A stretch of DNA of 64,000 nt from Acidobacteriota bacterium (GTDB lineage Bacteria; Acidobacteriota; Terriglobia; Terriglobales; Acidobacteriaceae): contig QIAM01000077.1 in NCBI GenBank assembly GCA_003225555.1, positions 1 to 64,000 on the forward strand. The letters run 5' to 3'. The notes under the pieces are model-generated. The model was given only the letters and a program-made list of their open reading frames with translations, was not told the origin of the DNA and searched no databases. Positions 36,206 to 45,498 of the stretch are shown here, one piece after another. The position numbers were made by a program, and so were the translations under genes. The number at the start of each line of letters is the position of its first letter. Position 1 is the first letter of the stretch.

Positions 36206-36560
36206 TCAGGGGACCTCGGTTTCTTTGCTCGCATCCTCGTTCGATTCCTGTTCCATGTTTTGAGGGTCGTTGGTCTCCCGCTGGTAGAGTCTCTTGAACT
36301 CGGCAAGAGCGTCTGTCGATGCCTCGGTTTCTCCAAGCTTGGCCTACACACGGGGCAACTGGTAGTAGGCTGCGCTCAGAGTTGGATCACGGCCAGGTTT
36401 AGCTCCGGAGCGGCTGGCTTAAATTGCTCGGAGAACGAACAGCTTCCAAGCTCGTAATGCGACAATGCATAATCCGGCTTGAGCTGGATGGCTCTCACGA
36501 AAGAGGTCCCCAGCTTTAGCGTATTGATTTTCGCGCAGGACCCAAGTGTCAACTTTCACT
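36206..36560 (-). pseudogene. TPR-protein remnant
   Basis: In the 36166-36808 gap the minus strand has TPR-like coding sequence broken by several lesions. The pieces read ENQYAKAG, then SFVRAIQLKPDYALSHYELG after a frame change at a GGGG run near 36502, then ELNLAV, a further one-base loss, and DPTLSAAYYQLPRV followed by an amber codon where relatives have Tyr, then AKLGETEASTDALAEFKRLY and a TGA at 36206. The repeat spacing is that of the final two TPR units of a longer gene whose 5' part is gone or unrecognisable to about 36760. Nothing else was seen in this gap. Confidence 0.65.
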
Positions 36561-36808
36561 ACATGAAAGTTCCAAAGAAAGTTTTCAGCGTAGCCAACAG
36601 AGAACCGAACTTCTGCTATATCCGTGCTTGACAGATTCCAAGTGGTGGAATATGTTTTCGCGCCATGGGAATGGCTGTCGTATCCGCGTTGCGTTTGACG
36701 GCTCTGAAGCATAAGTAAGCCAGCGCGGATCTTCAGAACGGGAAGCTCAAAAGCAAGTGGTCATTGGGCAGGCATGTCGAGGCAGACTGCTGCCCCGGGA
36801 GATGGGTG

Positions 36809-39800
36809 ATGAGAATTAGTCACAGGTTCTTCGCTTCGATGTTCGTCATCGTGACGTTGCTTTTGGCTCCGGGCGCTCTGCGTGCTGATGTCACCGGCTC
36901 GATCCTTGGGACAGTGCGGGATCAGTCCCAGGCTGTTATCAAAGGAGCGCGCATCACGGTTACGAACACGCAGACCAACCTCTCGCAACAGACGGTCTCG
37001 GCTGAGGATGGTTCCTACCGCTTTCTGGCGCTCCCTGTGGGAAACTACAAACTAGACGCCACGAACCCCGGCTTCGAACAATTTAACGCGACGGAGATCG
37101 TGGTAAAGGTGAACGACCAACTGCGTGTCGATATTTCGCTCACGGTTGGCAATGTGAAGGAAGTGATTAGCGTAGCCGCTGGCGCGGTCCAGGTAGAAAC
37201 GGAGAGCACCCAATTGGGTGATGTGATCGATTCGAAGAAGATGCTCTCCCTGCCGCTGAATGGCCGCAGCTACCTCGACCTCCTAGGCCTGCAAGCGGGC
37301 GTCGTTCCGGTGACCTCAGGTTCGATTCAGCAGGACCGGCCGGTCTCTGGAGGATATTCCACTTCAACAGGAAATCTTTCGGTAAATGGTCAACGGGAAA
37401 CTGCCAACGCGTTCCTGGTCAATGGCGGTGACGTGAGCGAAGGGCGCAATCTGGGTGCTGGTCTGGTCCCCAATTTGGATTCCATAGAAGAATTTCGTCT
37501 CATCACCAATAGTTTCGATGCTGAATACGGTAAGTTCAGCGGCGCGGTGATGAATGCGATCACCAAGTCTGGTACGAACAGTATCCACGGGGACGCTTTC
37601 GAATATATCCGGAACGAAAGCTTCGATGCGCGAAACTACTTCGACCCAAGCCGTGGAGAGCTTCGACGCAATCAGTTTGGCTACGCGCTAGGGGGGCCGT
37701 TATGGAAGGACCGGATCTTCTGGTTCACGGACTATCAGGGGACACGTCAGACTCAAGGGGCCAGCACAGGGAAACTGACGTTGCCTACCGCCAACATGCG
37801 CAACGGCATCTTCGATCCCAGCGTCTTCTTCGATAGCAGTGGAAATCCGACGACAGTAAAAGGGGCCTACTGGGCACAGGTACTGTCAGCGCGTCTGGGA
37901 CAGACCGTGACAAACGGAGAGCTTTATTCCGACGTGTTTCCCGGTGGAGTAATTCCTCAGGCCGCCTGGTCCAATCCGGCAATTGGAATTCTCCCCTTTA
38001 TTCCGCAAGGCGATCCGATTACCGGGGATTATTCTAACAATAGTCAAAAGAATACGATTCGCGACGATAAATTCGGCCAACGCATCGACTTCATGAATCG
38101 GAAGACCGGAAACTGGTCCTTCTATTACCACTATGATGACTCGAGCGCAGTGTCGGCGTTGTCTGGTGGAAACATTCCGGGGTTCGCTAGCGTCACGCCA
38201 ACCCGCGCCCAGCAGTTTGTAATGAGCAACAGCAAGACGTTCGGAACGAACACCGTGAACGAGTGGCGCGTCAGCTTCTTCCGGACGGCTACCGTCACCA
38301 ACAAGCCGCAGTCGGGTTTTGCCAAGCTCGCCGATCTGGGATTTGTTACCGGTCCTGGCACTCTGGGCATCATACCCTCGGGCCCGGCAGGATTTCCTGA
38401 GACCGTTCCGCCCCTCTACTTTTCGGACTTCTCCATGGGTCCGAACACGCTAACAACCTTCCAGCCCAACAACACATGGCACCTATCGGAAGGTTTGTCG
38501 AGAGTCTTCGGACGTCATGCGCTGAAGTTTGGCGGTGAGTTTCGCTACCTGCAAGTCAATGAGCGCAATACCTGCGCCCCGAACGGAGATTTCAGCTTTG
38601 ACGCGGGGCCCAATGGCGAAACGGGCAGCGACTTCGCCGACTTCCTGCTGGGCGCGCCGGTCGGTTACAACCAGTGCAGTCAGCAATTCCTGGATAGCCG
38701 CTCGAGGTACGGTGGTGCCTACGTGCAGGATACCTACCGCGTAACCCAAAACCTGACGCTGAACCTGGGATTGCGCTGGGAAGTGAGCATGCCGTGGTAC
38801 GACACCCAGGGAAAGATCGAAACGATCGTGCCCGGATTGCAGTCCACACAATTTCCGACGGCTCCCCTGGGCTGGGTTGTGCCGGGCGATCCCGGGATTC
38901 CCAGCACTCTCGCACCCACACGCTATAAGAACTTCGGACCACGCTTAGGGCTGGCCTATTCCCCTGGGTTCAAAGATGGAGTCATGGGAAAGATATTCGG
39001 AGGTCCGGGCAAATCGAGCATCCGAGCGTCGTACGGAATGTACTACACGTCGATTGAGGACTTGAACCTCTTCTATGAAGTCGGGGACGCCCCTTTCGGT
39101 CTGTACTGGGTATCTCCGAATCCGGTAATGTTCGATCAGCCATTTTTGACGCGGGCGGACGGCAGTTCGCAGACGCAGCGCTTTCCCTTCACATTTCCTG
39201 TTCCGGGTGATCCCGCGAACAAGACGCTCGACTACTCCCGTTACCTGCCAATCGCGTATTCCCCTGGTTACGACATCCACAATCGCTTGCCGTACGCGGA
39301 GCATTACAATCTGTCCCTTCAGCGAGAGTTGACGAGAGCCACAGTGCTGACCTTGGCTTACGTTGGAACACAAGGACATCGCCTCATTGCTCAATACGAC
39401 GCAAATCCGGGGAATCAGGCACTTTGTCTTATGCTCAGCAATCCCGCCAATGTCTTCCCGGGCACTCCGACTTGCGGACCGAACGGCGAACAACAGACCT
39501 ATACCAAGGCCAATGGGGAACAAGTGTTTGGGACGCGAGACAAACTGGGACCAGCCTTTAGCCAGAACAACAGCTTCACCGCTAATATCGCCAATTCGAA
39601 CTACAACGCCGGGGAGATCACGGTAGAACACAAGGCGTCCGATTTCACGCTCATGGCCGCGTACACGTATGCCAAAGGAATCGACAATTCGTCGGGATTC
39701 GGACAATGGGTTAATTTTGCGAACTTCGGTCTGAGCCGTTCGCTCGCGTCCTTCGATGTCACGCACAACTTCGTGGTGAGCTATGTCTGGGCAATTCCCT

Positions 39801-40309
39801 TCGACAGGCTTTTCTCTGGAGCACCCAAGGGTCTAACGCGGGGCTGGACCTTCAATGGCATCACCCGGTTTACCGGTGGATTGCCGATCGCGCTTCACGA
39901 AAGTGATGACCAATCGTTGACCGGCAGCCCCAATACCGACGTACCGGATTTGGTGGGCAAAGTGGTCACCCTGAATCCGCGCAACGCAAATCCGAATTGT
40001 CCCAGTTCCGACGGTACCGGATGCTTTTTCCTGCCGGGCGCATTTGCAACGAGTGCTCTGGGGCAGTTCGGCAATTCCAGCCGCCAGTTTTTCCATGGTC
40101 CCGGAATTAACAATACCGATTTTGGGCTTGCCAAGAGAACCAATATTACAGAGTCTATGGGAATTGAGGTTCGAGTTGAGTTCTTCAACATTTTCAATCA
40201 TACCCAGTTCACGAACCCTGACGGCGATGTCAACGGCAGCCAGTTTGGTCAGGTGACTTCTGCGCGCGATTCCCGAATCGGCCAGATCGGCGCGAAGTTT
40301 TACTGGTAG
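36809..40309 (+). CDS. Oar-like TonB-dependent outer-membrane receptor
   Basis: A 1166-residue outer-membrane protein. ATG 36809 has GGGAG about seven bases upstream; the frame opens at 36764. A signal peptide (MRISHRFFASMFVIVTLLLAPGALRA) is followed by a carboxypeptidase-regulatory-like beta domain (VTGSILGTVRDQSQAVIKGA, DGSYRFLALPVGNYKL), a plug-like region (SLPLNGRSYLDLLGL, NAFLVNGGDVSEGRN, SIEEFRLITNSFDAEYGKFSGAVMNAITKSGTN) and a long barrel ending in aromatic FYW. This family is expanded in Acidobacteria and is thought to import oligosaccharides or other large substrates. The adjoining TPR gene and nearby sugar genes fit a carbohydrate-uptake role. Confidence 0.92.
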   Translation: MRISHRFFASMFVIVTLLLAPGALRADVTGSILGTVRDQSQAVIKGARITVTNTQTNLSQQTVSAEDGSYRFLALPVGNYKLDATNPGFEQFNATEIVVKVNDQLRVDISLTVGNVKEVISVAAGAVQVETESTQLGDVIDSKKMLSLPLNGRSYLDLLGLQAGVVPVTSGSIQQDRPVSGGYSTSTGNLSVNGQRETANAFLVNGGDVSEGRNLGAGLVPNLDSIEEFRLITNSFDAEYGKFSGAVMNAITKSGTNSIHGDAFEYIRNESFDARNYFDPSRGELRRNQFGYALGGPLWKDRIFWFTDYQGTRQTQGASTGKLTLPTANMRNGIFDPSVFFDSSGNPTTVKGAYWAQVLSARLGQTVTNGELYSDVFPGGVIPQAAWSNPAIGILPFIPQGDPITGDYSNNSQKNTIRDDKFGQRIDFMNRKTGNWSFYYHYDDSSAVSALSGGNIPGFASVTPTRAQQFVMSNSKTFGTNTVNEWRVSFFRTATVTNKPQSGFAKLADLGFVTGPGTLGIIPSGPAGFPETVPPLYFSDFSMGPNTLTTFQPNNTWHLSEGLSRVFGRHALKFGGEFRYLQVNERNTCAPNGDFSFDAGPNGETGSDFADFLLGAPVGYNQCSQQFLDSRSRYGGAYVQDTYRVTQNLTLNLGLRWEVSMPWYDTQGKIETIVPGLQSTQFPTAPLGWVVPGDPGIPSTLAPTRYKNFGPRLGLAYSPGFKDGVMGKIFGGPGKSSIRASYGMYYTSIEDLNLFYEVGDAPFGLYWVSPNPVMFDQPFLTRADGSSQTQRFPFTFPVPGDPANKTLDYSRYLPIAYSPGYDIHNRLPYAEHYNLSLQRELTRATVLTLAYVGTQGHRLIAQYDANPGNQALCLMLSNPANVFPGTPTCGPNGEQQTYTKANGEQVFGTRDKLGPAFSQNNSFTANIANSNYNAGEITVEHKASDFTLMAAYTYAKGIDNSSGFGQWVNFANFGLSRSLASFDVTHNFVVSYVWAIPFDRLFSGAPKGLTRGWTFNGITRFTGGLPIALHESDDQSLTGSPNTDVPDLVGKVVTLNPRNANPNCPSSDGTGCFFLPGAFATSALGQFGNSSRQFFHGPGINNTDFGLAKRTNITESMGIEVRVEFFNIFNHTQFTNPDGDVNGSQFGQVTSARDSRIGQIGAKFYW

Positions 40310-40375
40310 CAAGAATGCGTGTTGAGCGCGAGCCTGGATTCCGCTCTCCTCATCGATTTGAGATAGATTGTATGC

Positions 40376-42061
40376 ATGCCCCGCCACAGGCCCGTCCGCA
40401 GAAGCATGGTCGGGGTACTTCATGGCCTGATCAGGGTTTGGCTGTGTACGCTTTGTGTATTCGTACTGTTTTGTCCGGCGGAATCCACTGCACAAACGGC
40501 AGCCAGTTATCGCAAACGAGCCACCGAACTCTCGCGCGCGAAGTCGTGGGACGACGCCATCTCAAACTACCGCAACGCGCTGGCACTTGAGCCGAATGAC
40601 GCGGTCACTCACTACGACCTGGCTTTGGCGCTGAAATATAAGGGGGAGACCAGAGAGGCCCTGAAGGAGTTCGAGGCGGCGGTAGAACTCCGACCGAAAT
40701 GGGCGGACGCGCACTACGGATTGGGCGCTGCCTGGTACGATCTGCACGATCAGACAGCGGCTGTGAAGGAACTGCACACTGCCACGGCACTCGATCCGGC
40801 CAATGCCGCTGCACATCGCCTTTTGGCCCGCCTTTTCTCGCAGGAGAACAATCTTGTGGATGCCGAGCACGAACTAAAACTGGCTCTCAGGTTGAGGCCC
40901 TCGGCGGACACTCACTTGGAGCTTGGGGTGGTAGAAGGGCTACTGGGCAAGCTGAATGACGCCGTCGCACAGTTTCGTTACGCGATACGCGTCGATCCTC
41001 GGCTTGCGGCCGCTCACCTCATGCTGGGTATGGCCCTTCGTCGGCAGGCTGACCGTAGTGGTGCACTGGAACAGTTTCGAATGGCGGTCGCGCTGAATCC
41101 GAATGATGCGGAGGCCCAGTATGATCTAGGCCGAGAGTTGAGGGCAGGGGGAGACGCCGCTGGGGCGATCGCAGCCTTTCGCCGCGCTATCGAATTGAAA
41201 CCGGATTTTGAGCAAGCCCACTACAATCTCGGCCTTGCCTTGCGCGCACAAGGGGATGCAAGCAGCGCCAAGAAGGAACTCGACGAAGTGTCGGGGCTGC
41301 ATGAGTTTCGTTCCCGCCTGGCGCAATCGAAGCTGCTCATTATGCAGGGCGTGGATGCGCTAAAGCAACAGAAACTCGACGGGGCCTTGGCGCTGTTCCA
41401 GAAATCCGCAGAGTTAACGCCCGAACTTCCTACCAGCTACTACTATCTTGGGGTCGCCTGGGAGGGCAAGAACGAAGAGACGCGTGCCAGGGAGGCGTAC
41501 GAAAAAGCGATTGAACTGAAGCCGGACTACGCGCAGGCGCACGCGAGCTTTGGATTGCTTCTTTGGAAGTCAGGAGATCAAACGCGAGGCCTGGAGGAAT
41601 TCCAGCGGGCGGTCATGTGCGATCCGGATCTGGCGGAAGCTCATTACAACCTCGGGCTGGCGCTGGCACAACTGCAGCGCCCGCAAGAAGCCATTCGCGA
41701 GTTGACTGAGGCGGTCAGCCTTGATCCTCACAATGTCGATGCTCGAGTGCAACTGGGGTTGGCACTGAGCCAAAACAACGATACCGCTGCCGCAGCCAAT
41801 ATCTTTCGCGATCTCGTGCGACACGATCCGAAATTTGCCGAGGGCCACAATAACCTCGGGCTTGCACTGCTGCAGTCCGGGGAGATCCCCAGGGCAGAGG
41901 CGGAGTTTGCAGAGGCGGCGCGGCTGAAGCCAGGCTACGCCGAAGCGCACTACAACCTTGCCTTGACCTTTCGCCAGGAAGGTAAGAACGCGGAGGCACA
42001 GCACGAGTTCGAGAGGGCGTATAAACTCGCGCCGGAATTGAAGAACTTGCCGCCGCCGTAG
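40376..42061 (+). CDS. exported TPR-repeat protein
   Basis: A 561-residue protein with an N-terminal signal or anchor (LIRVWLCTLCVFVLFCPAESTAQ) and about fourteen tetratricopeptide repeats filling the rest, at 34-residue spacing (AISNYRNALALEPNDAVTHYDLAL, AIAAFRRAIELKPDFEQAHYNLGL, REAYEKAIELKPDYAQAHASFGL). One degenerate segment lies near residues 300-330. It lacks any enzymatic domain, so it probably serves as a protein-binding scaffold in the periplasm. It follows the Oar-like receptor by 66 bases on the same strand and may be expressed with it; ATG 40406 is an alternative start. The 42062-42276 stretch after it holds nothing recognisable. Confidence 0.88.
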   Translation: MPRHRPVRRSMVGVLHGLIRVWLCTLCVFVLFCPAESTAQTAASYRKRATELSRAKSWDDAISNYRNALALEPNDAVTHYDLALALKYKGETREALKEFEAAVELRPKWADAHYGLGAAWYDLHDQTAAVKELHTATALDPANAAAHRLLARLFSQENNLVDAEHELKLALRLRPSADTHLELGVVEGLLGKLNDAVAQFRYAIRVDPRLAAAHLMLGMALRRQADRSGALEQFRMAVALNPNDAEAQYDLGRELRAGGDAAGAIAAFRRAIELKPDFEQAHYNLGLALRAQGDASSAKKELDEVSGLHEFRSRLAQSKLLIMQGVDALKQQKLDGALALFQKSAELTPELPTSYYYLGVAWEGKNEETRAREAYEKAIELKPDYAQAHASFGLLLWKSGDQTRGLEEFQRAVMCDPDLAEAHYNLGLALAQLQRPQEAIRELTEAVSLDPHNVDARVQLGLALSQNNDTAAAANIFRDLVRHDPKFAEGHNNLGLALLQSGEIPRAEAEFAEAARLKPGYAEAHYNLALTFRQEGKNAEAQHEFERAYKLAPELKNLPPP

Positions 42062-42276
42062 CGGTGAAGAACCCTCGCTGCACGGCTTTGCCGCGACTCA
42101 CTCAAGTCTCGTAACGGGCTGCTCACCTAACCACACGCCGGCCACGAGTGACGCCTAACGCTTCCCTCTGGCCTGTCGGTAATCCTCCCACACACTTCGC
42201 AGGTTGCCTTCACTCAGGTTTTCGCTCTGGGAATTGGCTGAGCGTAAACAATAACGATCTGCGTTTGCCCGCCGCG

Positions 42277-43542
42277 CTACGCCGTGGCCGCTTCTTGTAG
42301 GACTGCACGCAGACGCTTCGCAACCACCATATCTTCCCCGGCCTGCAACATCCAAATACCCACGACGATAGTGTTCGGGCCTCCCGGTAATCCCGCGCTC
42401 GCAGGGGCCCCCCCGGTCGATGGATTCAGCTCAATCCGCGGTTTGCCTTCCCGCATCTTCTGCATGACTTCCGCGCCTGTGATCTTGATCCGGTTCTGGT
42501 CGTAGGTGATGAGCAGGTGCGGAACATGATTGGCAACTTCAGGAATGAAGACCTGAGTCTGCACGGTCGGAATCGCGCTTATTTGCTTGGCAATACGATC
42601 AGCGCGCTCCCGGCACAGTGCTTCCATGGCGGCATCATCCTGCTTCAGGAACCAGTCAACGGCAGCGACCAGGCCTACAATTTCCTCTTTCGCTACTTTC
42701 AACCCGCGACCGATGGTGTTTGAGTTTGGTGAATTATTTTTCCTGGCCGCTTCGATCAGATCTTTTCTGCCTAACAACAAGCCGCTACACTGTGGTCCCC
42801 GAAGGCCCTTTCCTCCAGAGAACGTCACGAGATCAAACCCCATCTGCGTGTAGTTCCATAGGTTGGAAATCGGCGGGACATCCGCCGCAGCGTCGTTGAA
42901 ACAGGGCACTCCATGCTGGTGGGCAACTCGCACCCAATCCTCCCGGCTGATTTTCCCTGGACCCGCGTTAAAAAAGTGGGCCATCACGGTACGTTCGGTG
43001 AACGCCTGTTCGTATTGCTCAAGAGTCTCTACTTCCACAAAGCGAATTCCGCAATTGCGGAGGGCATGGTCATAGCCGTAACGATGCGATTTCTGAACGA
43101 TCACTTCATTCCTGAGGCCTGCCATGTCAGTAGGAATGCCTAAGACGGCCTGCTCATTTCCCATGTTGATGCAGGCTGCCGTTCCCACCACAAGGGCCGC
43201 TGCGGCCCCGGATGTGACGAGCGCGGCCTCACAGCGCAGCTTCTTCGCCAGATAGGCGCCGGAAGCCTCGAGTAGTTCATTGAGATTTACTGGCTGCCGC
43301 GCCGCCAGTGCGATTGCCGCCTGTACTTCGTCCGGCATTGTCGAAGCCGAGAGAACCGTATAGGTGCCAGCCGCGTTGATGAACGGAGTTATCCCCAGTT
43401 TCTGGTAATAGTCCACGGCTTCCGGGGCCGACTTGGCTGATGCCCGAGACTCCAGGGTTGGCATTCCGGAAAACGCGACACCTCCCGCGAGAACCGCCTG
43501 TGCTCCCTTGCCTAATAGCTTTCGCCGACTCCAGGGTCGCAT
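42277..43542 (-). CDS. Tat-exported SelA-like PLP enzyme
   Basis: A 421-residue fold-type I PLP enzyme of the SelA/DgaE group, with PLP-lysine motif TFSGGKGLRGPQCSGLLLG near residue 242 and LVTSGAAAALVVGTAACI, HRYGYDHALRNCGIRFVEVE and NDAAADVPP upstream. Relatives include L-seryl-tRNA(Sec) synthase and D-glucosaminate-6-phosphate ammonia-lyase; length and the neighbouring amidohydrolase favour the ammonia-lyase type. Unusually, the N-terminus is a twin-arginine signal (SRRKLLGKGAQAVLAGGVAF), so it should be exported folded with PLP. It was second in an operon with the amidohydrolase until a group II intron entered just upstream of its Shine-Dalgarno. Confidence 0.85.
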   Translation of the reverse strand: MRPWSRRKLLGKGAQAVLAGGVAFSGMPTLESRASAKSAPEAVDYYQKLGITPFINAAGTYTVLSASTMPDEVQAAIALAARQPVNLNELLEASGAYLAKKLRCEAALVTSGAAAALVVGTAACINMGNEQAVLGIPTDMAGLRNEVIVQKSHRYGYDHALRNCGIRFVEVETLEQYEQAFTERTVMAHFFNAGPGKISREDWVRVAHQHGVPCFNDAAADVPPISNLWNYTQMGFDLVTFSGGKGLRGPQCSGLLLGRKDLIEAARKNNSPNSNTIGRGLKVAKEEIVGLVAAVDWFLKQDDAAMEALCRERADRIAKQISAIPTVQTQVFIPEVANHVPHLLITYDQNRIKITGAEVMQKMREGKPRIELNPSTGGAPASAGLPGGPNTIVVGIWMLQAGEDMVVAKRLRAVLQEAATA

Positions 43543-43548
43543 GATTGG

Positions 43549-43554
43549 TCTCCT
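43549..43554 (-). promoter_or_regulatory. Shine-Dalgarno of SelA-like gene, abutting intron
   Basis: AGGAGA on the minus strand, six bases before ATG 43542. Its complement TCTCCT on the plus strand is also the proposed 5' exon recognition site of the intron that starts at the next base. The translation signal therefore survived the insertion, but the upstream leader did not. Confidence 0.7.
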
Positions 43555-43999
43555 GTGCGCCGGTTAAACCGGCGAGGTTGTAGTGAATGCAAAAGTCATA
43601 CGAAAGTGGATTAGCGACCCACATCGGCCCCGAGTCATGCGGAGCCGCTCGCGAGGGCGGCGTCGAAGCGTTGACAGGGGAACGTGCGGGCCGGGTATTC
43701 AGCCGCGTAAGAAACTTGCTCCGGGACGCCGACGCTGTAGGAGAAAGGGGAAGGCGACATCGGATGCACCGATATCGCGAGGTGCGCCAGAGTCCCGCGC
43801 GGTCACAGACCCCGTGCACGTGCGGAAACACCTCGCGCGGGAACCGGAAGATCCCAAGTTCGCCCAGGGCCGCAGTGGACCTGGGACGCATCGGGAAGTC
43901 TAAGGACGTACGCCGAGGACGAACGGACCTGGGAAGTCGGACAGACCTACTGTACCGGAGAAGTCCCCGAACAACGCCGGGCAACCGGCAGCGGAGGGG

Positions 44000-45394
44000 A
44001 TGGAGGGAAGGAGTCTGACCAAAGGGAACCTGCCCCAGCAAAACGCGTCCCGGACACCGAGCCGGGAAGACGCGCCCAGTGCGTTGGAGCGGGTACGTCA
44101 AGCAGCAAGTAAGGATAAGAAGATGCGGTTCACGGCGCTCCTGCACCACATCTACAACCTGGAAACGCTGCGCATGGCCTACTTCAGTCTGAAGAAAGAA
44201 GCCGCGCCCGGTGTCGATGGAGAGACGTGGCGGAACTACGGCGAGACCCTCGAGGACAATCTCCAGGACCTCTCCCATAGGCTGAAGCGAGGAGCGGATC
44301 GAGCGAAGCCGGTGCGTAGGGCGTACATCGACAAGAGCGACGGGCGGCAAAGGCCGCTCGGAGTTCCGGCGCTGGAAGACAAAATCGTCCAGCGCGCGGC
44401 GGTCGAAGTGTTGAACGCTATCTATGAAACGGATTTTCTCGGATTCTCCTATGGGTTCCGGCCAGGGCGAAGCCAGCATCAAGCGCTGGACGCGCTCTAT
44501 ACGGGACTGCTGACGAGAAAGGTGAACTGGGTGCTCGATCTGGACATCAAAACCTTTTTCGAGGGGCTTTCCCACGAATGGCTGGTGAAGTTCATCGAGC
44601 ACCGGATAGCAGATCGGCGCGTCGTGCGGCTCATTCAGAAATGGTTGACCGCCGGCGTGCTGGAGGATGGGAAACGGATACGGACGGAGGAAGGGACGCC
44701 CCAGGGCGGTAGTGCCTCGCCGCTGCTGGCTAACGTTTACCTCCACTACGTATTCGATCTGTGGGTCCAAGCGTGGCGTCAGAAGCGGGCGCACGGCGAT
44801 GTCGTCGTGGTGCGATTCGCGGACGACATCGTGGTTGGATTTAACAGCCAAGCGGATGCCGATCAGTCTCGGGCGGAGCTCACGGAACGCATGAGGAAGT
44901 TCCACCTGGAGCTGCATCCCGAGAAGACGCGACTTCTGGAGTTCGGTCCGTATGCGATCGACCAACGGCAGTGGCGTGGAGAAGGGAAACCGGAGACGTT
45001 CAACTTCTTGGGCTATACACATATCTGCGTGAAGAAGAGGAGCAATGGGCGGTTCACGGTGTTGCGGCAGACGATACCGAAAAGGTTGCAGACGAAGCTG
45101 AATGAGGTCAAAGCCGAGCTTCAGCGACGAATGCACGAACCCATCCCTGAACAAGGCAAGTGGCTGCGGGCGGTTGTGAGTGGACACTTTCGATATTATG
45201 GAGTGCCCATGAACCAACCGGCGCTGGGGCTTTTTCGGTTCCGAGTCGGCTGGTATTGGCATCGCTCGCTGTCGCGGCGAAGCCAGAACGGCCGCGTCCT
45301 CTGGGATCGCATGCGGCGCCTCATCACTCGCTGGCTGCCTTTGCCTTCTGTCTGTCATCCCTATCCTCTGCGGCGCATGGGCGTTATTACCTAA
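44000..45394 (+). CDS. ltrA: group II intron reverse transcriptase/maturase
   Basis: A 464-residue intron-encoded protein. Reverse-transcriptase blocks are clear: AAPGVDGETW, RRAYIDKSDGRQRPLGVPALEDKIVQ, YGFRPGRSQHQAL, VLDLDIKTFFEGL, EGTPQGGSASPLLANVYLH and the catalytic FADDIVV near residue 273 (FADD in place of the commoner YADD). After LHPEKTRLLEFG and FNFLGYTH, the C-terminal X/maturase region (RLQTKLNEVKAEL, VVSGHFRYYGVP) follows. No HNH endonuclease domain is present after it, so mobility would rely on reverse splicing at replication forks or single-stranded DNA. Confidence 0.93.
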   Translation: MEGRSLTKGNLPQQNASRTPSREDAPSALERVRQAASKDKKMRFTALLHHIYNLETLRMAYFSLKKEAAPGVDGETWRNYGETLEDNLQDLSHRLKRGADRAKPVRRAYIDKSDGRQRPLGVPALEDKIVQRAAVEVLNAIYETDFLGFSYGFRPGRSQHQALDALYTGLLTRKVNWVLDLDIKTFFEGLSHEWLVKFIEHRIADRRVVRLIQKWLTAGVLEDGKRIRTEEGTPQGGSASPLLANVYLHYVFDLWVQAWRQKRAHGDVVVVRFADDIVVGFNSQADADQSRAELTERMRKFHLELHPEKTRLLEFGPYAIDQRQWRGEGKPETFNFLGYTHICVKKRSNGRFTVLRQTIPKRLQTKLNEVKAELQRRMHEPIPEQGKWLRAVVSGHFRYYGVPMNQPALGLFRFRVGWYWHRSLSRRSQNGRVLWDRMRRLITRWLPLPSVCHPYPLRRMGVIT

Positions 45395-45399
45395 GGCAA

Positions 45400-45472
45400 G
45401 AGCCGGATGCGGGAAACCCGCTCGTCCGGATCCGTGGAGGGGGTTGTGAGCAATCACGATCCCTACTCCGAC
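45400..45472 (+). ncRNA. group II intron domains V and VI
   Basis: Bases 45400-45437 fold as the catalytic domain V hairpin: AGC triad, long stem GCCGGATGCGGG / CCCGCTCGTCCGGATC with GAAA tetraloop. The following 35 bases (45438-45472) form domain VI, a stem ending in CCTACTCCGAC with a candidate bulged branch-point A. It follows the maturase stop by five bases. Confidence 0.88.
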
Positions 45473-45498
45473 TCAGGAATATCGCGGAACCAGAAAAT

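Larger units (their letters stand above)
43555..45472 (+). mobile_element. complete group II intron
   Basis: A 1918-base retroelement. It begins with GTGCG (43555) and ends with AC after a domain V/VI pair. The 445 bases before the reverse-transcriptase frame are structured, GC-rich and non-coding, as expected for domains I-III. AGGAGA at 43739-43744 is complementary to the 5' exon TCTCCT (43549-43554), a good EBS1-IBS1 pair. The intron lies on the plus strand inside a minus-strand operon, so it cannot splice from the operon's own mRNA. All parts look intact, suggesting recent arrival. Confidence 0.88.

Noticed and set aside
38945-39766. A 273-codon minus-strand frame
   Set aside because: Antisense within the beta-barrel region of the TonB-dependent receptor.
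42155-42276. Possible small minus-strand gene ending SEGNLRSVWEDYRQARGKR
   Set aside because: The end looks protein-like, but the upstream frame overlaps the SelA-like gene's 3' end and has no start or motif; not enough support.
43277-45457. A 726-codon minus-strand frame
   Set aside because: It is antisense to the intron RNA and reverse transcriptase and then continues in the wrong frame of the SelA-like gene; composition is Arg/Pro/His-rich and no family pattern appears.
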